Shown piece after piece: positions 59,543-64,000 of a stretch of 64,000 nt of DNA. The notes beneath the pieces are model-generated. The model saw nothing but the letters and a program-made list of their open reading frames with translations. It did not search any database and was not told the DNA's origin. Location: assembly GCA_900468285.1 (NCBI GenBank), contig UBTF01000012.1, positions 186,001 to 250,000 of the forward strand. The letters run 5' to 3'. The position numbers and the translations under genes were made by a program. The DNA comes from Hyphomicrobiales bacterium (GTDB lineage: Bacteria; Pseudomonadota; Alphaproteobacteria; Rhizobiales; Rhizobiaceae). Numbering within the stretch: the first letter of the stretch is position 1; each line of letters begins with the position of its first letter.

Positions 59543-60487
59543 ATGAATTTCGGAAAGTCGGCGTTGCGAAGTGTAGCATTCGCCTTTGCGATTTTCGCGG
59601 TTCCCATGGTTATCGCGCTGCCTGCAGAAAGAGCCGCCGCGGCGAGCGCGGTCAAGGTGGTGGTCAACAAGACCCCGATCACGACTGACGATATCGCCAA
59701 GCGCGTCGCATTTCTGAAGTTGCAGCGTCAGTCCGGCAATCTTGCAGAAAAGGCCCGCGAGCAACTCATCGATGAAGCCCTCAAGCGCGAGGAAATCGGT
59801 CGCGTCAAGATGTCGGTCAGCACTGCAGATGTCGACGCCTCCTTTGCCCGCTTCGCCGCTACGAACAAGATGTCCACCGATCAGCTGACGAAAGTTCTTG
59901 CCCAGGCGGGTGTCGGTGCGGAGCATTTCAAATCCTTCATCGCTGTCCAGATGAGCTGGCCACGTCTTGTCAACGCGCGCTATGGCGGACGCAACAAGAT
60001 GTCGACTCAGGACTTCGTGACGCGGCTCAAGGAGCGCGGCCAGAAGCCGGTGACGAACGAATATTTCCTTCAGCAGGTCATCTTCGTTATCCCTGAGGCA
60101 AAGCGCAATGCCATCACCGGCAAGCGCAAGGCCGAAGCAGAAGCGTCGCGCAAGCGGTATCCGGGTTGCGACCAGGCCAAGACCTTTGCAGCCACAATGC
60201 TTGACGTTTCGATCAAGGATCTTGGCCGCATCATGGAGCCGGAGTTGCCGCCGGACTGGAAGCCACTGGTCGAAAAGACCGCCCAAGGCGGCACGACGGG
60301 CACGCGCGTGACCGAAAAGGGTGTTGAATATCTTGCAGTCTGCAAGAAGCAGCAGGTTTCAGACGACTATGCTGCGGAAATCGTTTTCCGTGCCGAAGAT
60401 CTGACCAAAGCCGAAAAAGGCGAGAATCCGAACGAGAAGAAATATCTGGAAGAGCTGCGGAAGAAAGCCCAGATTACCAGCACCTGA
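59543..60487 (+). CDS. SurA-like periplasmic chaperone
   Basis: 314 residues from the ATG at 59543, with GGGAG 8 bases before. Signal peptide ends near AERAAAA (about 34). A SurA N-terminal helical domain follows ([23 protein letters not shown]), and a PPIase-like C-terminal portion that is degenerate compared with E. coli SurA (only one remnant; no clear parvulin signature). It probably assists outer-membrane protein folding. Placed between lptD and pdxA, the usual position of surA. Pairs with pdxA 1 base downstream. Confidence 0.82.
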   Translation: MNFGKSALRSVAFAFAIFAVPMVIALPAERAAAASAVKVVVNKTPITTDDIAKRVAFLKLQRQSGNLAEKAREQLIDEALKREEIGRVKMSVSTADVDASFARFAATNKMSTDQLTKVLAQAGVGAEHFKSFIAVQMSWPRLVNARYGGRNKMSTQDFVTRLKERGQKPVTNEYFLQQVIFVIPEAKRNAITGKRKAEAEASRKRYPGCDQAKTFAATMLDVSIKDLGRIMEPELPPDWKPLVEKTAQGGTTGTRVTEKGVEYLAVCKKQQVSDDYAAEIVFRAEDLTKAEKGENPNEKKYLEELRKKAQITST

Positions 60488-60488
60488 T

Positions 60489-61523
60489 GTGAAAGCGGAA
60501 TTCGTGACCCTGCTACAATTGCCTCTGGCCCTCACGCAGGGCGACCCCGCCGGTATCGGCCCTGACGTTACCGTTACAGCCTGGGCCAAGCGCCGGGAGC
60601 TTGGTTTGCCTCCCTTCATTTTTGTAGGCGATCCTGATGTTCTCCGCAGCCGCGCCCATTTGCTCGGCGTGGACGTCAACGTGAAGGTTTGCGAACCTGA
60701 GGACGCCATCGCGGTGTTTTCAGATGCTTTGCCTGTTCTGCCCCTTCCCGTTGGCTTCGATGTCCAGGCGGGACAACCGCATATCGGAGCCGCACTGGCG
60801 ACGATAAAGGCTATTGAAACGGCGGTTACACTGACTGTCGGCAAGAGGGCTGCGGTCGTCGTGACGAACCCGATTGCCAAATCGGTTCTCTACGAAGCTG
60901 GCTTTGGCTTTCCGGGACATACGGAGTTTTTGGCCGAGCTCTCAAAGAAAGCGACCGGGCAGACCGTGAAGCCCGTCATGATGATTGCCGGACCGAAACT
61001 GCGGGTGGTCCCGGTGACCATTCACATCCCGGTCAAGGACATCACGCACGCCCTGACGGAAGAGTTGATTATCGAAACCTGCCGGATCGTCGCATCCGAT
61101 CTCAGAACAAAGTTCGGCATTGACGCGCCGCGCATCGCCGTTGCCGGGTTGAACCCGCACGCGGGCGAAGATGGCGCCATCGGCATCGAAGACCGGGACA
61201 TCATTCATCCGGCGACCATCCAGCTTCGCAAGGAGGGCATTGATGCCTTCGGTCCGCTGCCAGCGGATACGATGTTCCATGATGCTGCACGCAAGCGCTA
61301 TGACGTTGCCGTGTGCATGTATCACGATCAGGCATTGATACCCGCCAAGGCGCTTGGTTTTGACGATTCCGTCAATGTTACGCTTGGCCTGCCCTTCATC
61401 CGCACGTCGCCAGACCACGGCACGGCCTTCGGAATTGCTGGACAGGGTATTGCCAATGATTCGAGCCTTGTCGCAGCGCTGATGATGGCTGCAGATATCT
61501 CATCGAGGCAGGTACCTGCATAA
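60489..61523 (+). CDS. pdxA: 4-hydroxythreonine-4-phosphate dehydrogenase (PdxA)
   Basis: Oxidises 4-hydroxythreonine-4-phosphate in the DXP-dependent vitamin B6 pathway. 344 residues with GTG start, 1 base after the surA stop. Motifs: [12 protein letters not shown], metal His residues in [19 protein letters not shown] and [10 protein letters not shown], and [13 protein letters not shown] near the C-terminus. TAATG overlap with rsmA. Confidence 0.96.
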   Translation: MKAEFVTLLQLPLALTQGDPAGIGPDVTVTAWAKRRELGLPPFIFVGDPDVLRSRAHLLGVDVNVKVCEPEDAIAVFSDALPVLPLPVGFDVQAGQPHIGAALATIKAIETAVTLTVGKRAAVVVTNPIAKSVLYEAGFGFPGHTEFLAELSKKATGQTVKPVMMIAGPKLRVVPVTIHIPVKDITHALTEELIIETCRIVASDLRTKFGIDAPRIAVAGLNPHAGEDGAIGIEDRDIIHPATIQLRKEGIDAFGPLPADTMFHDAARKRYDVAVCMYHDQALIPAKALGFDDSVNVTLGLPFIRTSPDHGTAFGIAGQGIANDSSLVAALMMAADISSRQVPA

Positions 61524-62353
61524 TGGCAGCCATTGATGGTCTTCCACCGTTGGGCGATGTCATCCAGCGCCACGGTCTCGATGCAAAGAAATCCCTCGGC
61601 CAGAACTTCTTGCTCGATCTCAATCTGACTCAGAAGATTGCGAGAACGGCGGGTCCTCTCGAGGGCGTCACCGTGTTCGAAGTCGGGCCTGGCCCCGGCG
61701 GCCTGACGCGCGCGATCTTGTCGCTGGGCGCCAAGAAGGTCATTGCGGTCGAACGGGACAGCCGCTGCCTGCCTGCGCTGGCGGAGATCGCCGATCATTA
61801 TCCAGGCCGACTTGATGTCATCGAGGGCGATGCTCTTAAAACGGATTTTGAGGGACTGGTCCCGCAAGGCGAACCGGTCCGCGTCATCGCCAACCTGCCC
61901 TATAATGTCGGCACCCAGTTGCTTGTTAACTGGCTGCTGCCGAAGCAATGGCCTCCCTTCTGGATGTCACTGACACTCATGTTCCAGAAAGAGGTCGGCC
62001 AGCGCATCGTTGCCGAGGAAGGTGACAATCACTACGGTCGGCTTGGGGTTCTCTCAGGTTGGCGCACAGTTCCGGAAATGGCCTTTGATGTGCCGCCACA
62101 GGCTTTCAGCCCTCCCCCGAAGGTTACATCGACCGTCGTGCATCTTCTACCACGGACGAAACCTCTGCAGTGCGATGCTGCGAATCTTGAAAAGGTGACA
62201 GAAGCCGCATTCGGTCAGCGCCGGAAGATGCTGCGCCAGAGCGTCAAGTCAATCGGCGGCGAAGCGCTTCTCGAAAAGGCCGGTATCGACCCGACAAGGC
62301 GTGCGGAGACATTGTCGGTGGAAGAGTTCGTCCGGCTTGCAAACTGCCTGTGA
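61523..62353 (+). CDS. rsmA: 16S rRNA dimethyladenosine transferase RsmA (KsgA)
   Basis: Dimethylates A1518 and A1519 of 16S rRNA at a late assembly step. 276 residues. Motifs: [12 protein letters not shown] motif [15 protein letters not shown], catalytic [11 protein letters not shown], and the C-terminal [13 protein letters not shown] helix. Start ATG overlaps the pdxA stop by one base. Ends the surA-pdxA-rsmA run. A small tandem repeat lies downstream. Confidence 0.97.
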   Translation: MAAIDGLPPLGDVIQRHGLDAKKSLGQNFLLDLNLTQKIARTAGPLEGVTVFEVGPGPGGLTRAILSLGAKKVIAVERDSRCLPALAEIADHYPGRLDVIEGDALKTDFEGLVPQGEPVRVIANLPYNVGTQLLVNWLLPKQWPPFWMSLTLMFQKEVGQRIVAEEGDNHYGRLGVLSGWRTVPEMAFDVPPQAFSPPPKVTSTVVHLLPRTKPLQCDAANLEKVTEAAFGQRRKMLRQSVKSIGGEALLEKAGIDPTRRAETLSVEEFVRLANCL

Positions 62354-62390
62354 CGGGCCAGCCCTGCGGCTGAACACGTCACGACCAGCT

Positions 62391-62426
62391 GCATGTCTCA
62401 CGCTGGCCCGCATGTCTCACGCTGGC
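62391..62426 (+). repeat. Tandem direct repeat of 17 bases
   Basis: GCATGTCTCACGCTGGC occurs at 62391-62407 and again at 62410-62426 (period 19), in the gap between the convergent rsmA and gmk genes. No function is suggested. Confidence 0.85.
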
Positions 62427-62472
62427 GACGCACCCAGTTGCAAGAGCAGTTGCGTGAGAAGCCGCAAAACCC

Positions 62473-63144
62473 TTAACGGCCAGGCAGTGTCGGTACTTCT
62501 TCCAGCAATCCGCGCACGAAATCGAACATGCCATGGCGGCGGTCGCGACGGACCCGCTCTGCCTTGACGATGGCCTCTACGGCCTCGAAGGCGGCCTGCA
62601 GGTCGTCGTTGAGGATCACGTAGTCATAGTCCCGCCAATGCTCGATCTCGGACCGGGAGTTGGCAAGGCGCGTCTGAATGACTTCCTCGGTATCTTCGGC
62701 GCGACGATGCAGTCTTGACTGCAACTCCGTCATGGTCGGTGGCAGGATGAAGATCGATACGACATCGGCCTTCATCTTGTCCTGCAATTGTTCGGCGCCC
62801 TGCCAGTCGATATCGAACAGCATGTCCTTGCCTTCAGCCATCGCCGTTTCCACCGGCTCGCGCGGCGTGCCGTAGAAATTGCCGTGAACCTCCGCCCATT
62901 CCAGCAGCTCCTCGCCGTCGCGCATACGCTCAAACTGCGTTTTGGAGATGAAGTGATAGTGGATGCCATCAATCTCGCTCTGGCGACGCGCCCTCGTGGT
63001 AACGCTGACAGAGAGGCTGATATTCTTGTCCTTCTCGAGGAGATTGCGGGCAATGGTTGACTTGCCCGCTCCCGATGGTGAGGAAATGACCAGCATCAAG
63101 CCCCTTCGGGCGATATGGACGGGAGGAATGCTGGCTGACGCCAT
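62473..63144 (-). CDS. gmk: Guanylate kinase
   Basis: Converts GMP to GDP. 223 residues. P-loop [11 protein letters not shown] near 22, the GMP-binding [20 protein letters not shown] segment, and the lid region [17 protein letters not shown] lies 9 bases before the ATG, inside the end of yicC, which is just upstream with a 6-base gap. Slightly longer than the usual ~207 residues because of an N-terminal extension of about 12. Confidence 0.96.
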   Translation of the reverse strand: MASASIPPVHIARRGLMLVISSPSGAGKSTIARNLLEKDKNISLSVSVTTRARRQSEIDGIHYHFISKTQFERMRDGEELLEWAEVHGNFYGTPREPVETAMAEGKDMLFDIDWQGAEQLQDKMKADVVSIFILPPTMTELQSRLHRRAEDTEEVIQTRLANSRSEIEHWRDYDYVILNDDLQAAFEAVEAIVKAERVRRDRRHGMFDFVRGLLEEVPTLPGR

Positions 63145-63150
63145 GGGGGT

Positions 63151-64000
63151 CTACTCCAGATTTTGGACCTGTTCACGAAATTGGTCGATCACCACTTTCA
63201 GCTCTATACCTGCAGCGGTTACAGCACTGGCATTGGATTTGGAACAGATTGTATTCGACTCGCGGTTAAATTCCTGTGCAAGAAAGTCCAGCTTGCGCCC
63301 GACAGGCTGACCGCTGCCCAAAAGCTCCCGCGCAGCCGCGACATGGCCCGTTAGGCGATCAACCTCTTCGCGCAGATCGGCTTTCGTGGCCAACAGCACC
63401 GCCTCGGTGTGCAGGCGGTCGCGGTCCAGTGCCGTGCATCCGTCCGCGATGAGCGCAATCTGAGCCGCCAGACGGGCGCGGATCTGCTCTGGCTGACGCG
63501 AGGGATCGGCCTCGATGAGGGACGTCAGCGCCTCTATCCTGTCGATCTGCCCGGAAAGGATTTCAAACAGCGATGCACCTTCGCGCTGACGCATGGCCTT
63601 CAATGCGCTGATGGCGACACCGAAGCCTTCAACGATGCTGCGATTTCGCGCCTCCTGCACATCCGGGCTTTCTTCCGGCTCGCGAAACTCCACCAGTCCG
63701 CGCACGGAAAGCAAGCTATCGAAATTGAGAGGTGCTTCGCTCACCGCACCGGCGAGATCGCGCTTCAATGCCAGCACCGCATCCAGTGCTTCACGGTTGA
63801 CCACCGCTTCCAACTTCGTTTCCGAGGTGGAAAGGCTGAGCCCTGCCTGAATGTTACCGCGAGAAAGGCTCTTGGATGCGATATCACGCAGCTCTGGCTC
63901 AATCGCTTCCATACCTGCTGGCAGCCTCAGGCGTAGGTCTAGGCCCTTGCCATTGACGGACCGGAGCTCCCAGGCCCAACGATATCGTCCATGGAAACCG
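63151..64000 (-). CDS. yicC: YicC family endoribonuclease (5' end beyond window)
   Basis: The C-terminal ~283 residues of a YicC protein (family length about 290). The frame stays open to the window edge, giving the family N-terminus just outside (GFHGRYRWAWELRSVNGKG, then LRLRLPAGMEAIEPELR). The ATG at 63912 is therefore internal. YicC proteins act as endoribonucleases or adaptors in RNA decay; the C-terminal segment AQEFNRESNTICSKS is the conserved DUF1732 region. Sits 6 bases upstream of gmk as in many alphaproteobacteria. Confidence 0.94.
   Translation of the reverse strand, partial: GFHGRYRWAWELRSVNGKGLDLRLRLPAGMEAIEPELRDIASKSLSRGNIQAGLSLSTSETKLEAVVNREALDAVLALKRDLAGAVSEAPLNFDSLLSVRGLVEFREPEESPDVQEARNRSIVEGFGVAISALKAMRQREGASLFEILSGQIDRIEALTSLIEADPSRQPEQIRARLAAQIALIADGCTALDRDRLHTEAVLLATKADLREEVDRLTGHVAAARELLGSGQPVGRKLDFLAQEFNRESNTICSKSNASAVTAAGIELKVVIDQFREQVQNLE

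Noticed and set aside
63910-63912. ATG at 63912 as start of yicC
   Set aside because: The frame continues upstream with the conserved family N-terminus to the window edge, so the gene is cut by the window.
1-64000. tRNA, rRNA, CRISPR arrays, insertion sequences
   Set aside because: None seen in the intergenic regions read; short spacers leave little room, but a covariance-model search was not possible.

Overview
The window reads as a stretch of chromosome from an alphaproteobacterium of the Rhizobiales, most likely Agrobacterium/Rhizobium or a close relative. The basis is protein character (HdaA, alphaproteobacterial ParC and LptD, a small Omp25-like porin, a UvrB with long tails) and gene order (lptF-lptG-lptD-surA-pdxA-rsmA; perM-hdaA-ppk-ppx; yicC-gmk; uvrC-pgsA-moaD-moaE). 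This is inference from sequence reading; no search was run. The DNA is GC-rich throughout except one clearly AT-rich island and a few intergenic regions. I saw no rRNA, tRNA, CRISPR array, insertion sequence or intact prophage.

Layout. 0.1-1.5 kb: a nucleoside-recognition (gate) membrane protein, convergent with a small DUF486 membrane protein. 1.7-4.8 kb: uvrB. 5.06-6.97 kb: an AT-rich two-gene cassette, an OLD/RecF-like ATPase translationally coupled to a small TOPRIM-like protein; this is the main accessory element and a plausible anti-phage module. 7.0-16 kb: secreted PRC-barrel protein, parC, an unrecognised exported protein, aspS, an MFS transporter and rnd. 16.3-24.6 kb: a membrane class III nucleotidyl cyclase, an exported phytase-type esterase preceded by a PHO-box-like array, then perM-hdaA and ppk-ppx on the minus strand (polyphosphate metabolism and replication-initiation control). 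24.8-30 kb: purM-purN, two tandem Nudix hydrolases and a cytoplasmic molybdopterin oxidoreductase. 30-34 kb: rlmJ, a UPF0104-type membrane protein, an RNase T2, a GST and an Omp25-like porin. 34.5-38.7 kb: a pteridine-reductase-like SDR overlapping uvrC, then pgsA, moaD and moaE.

38.8-54.4 kb: methyltransferase, ndk, a second GST, an ABC-F ATPase, a large autotransporter, a 7TMR-DISM histidine kinase divergent from its OmpR-type response regulator (with nested inverted repeats between them), a lipoprotein polysaccharide deacetylase, an aldose dehydrogenase of the Gfo/Idh/MocA family, a GAF-GGDEF diguanylate cyclase, holC and pepA. 54.6-62.4 kb: the outer-membrane biogenesis run lptF-lptG-lptD, then surA-like, pdxA and rsmA. 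62.5-64 kb: gmk and the 5'-truncated yicC.

Functional themes: DNA repair (uvrB, uvrC), envelope assembly (lptFGD, SurA-like, porin, autotransporter), phosphate/polyphosphate handling (ppk, ppx, phytase-like esterase) and second-messenger signalling (class III cyclase, GGDEF protein). Start codons were revised from the longest open frame wherever a Shine-Dalgarno sequence, signal peptide or family N-terminus pointed downstream.
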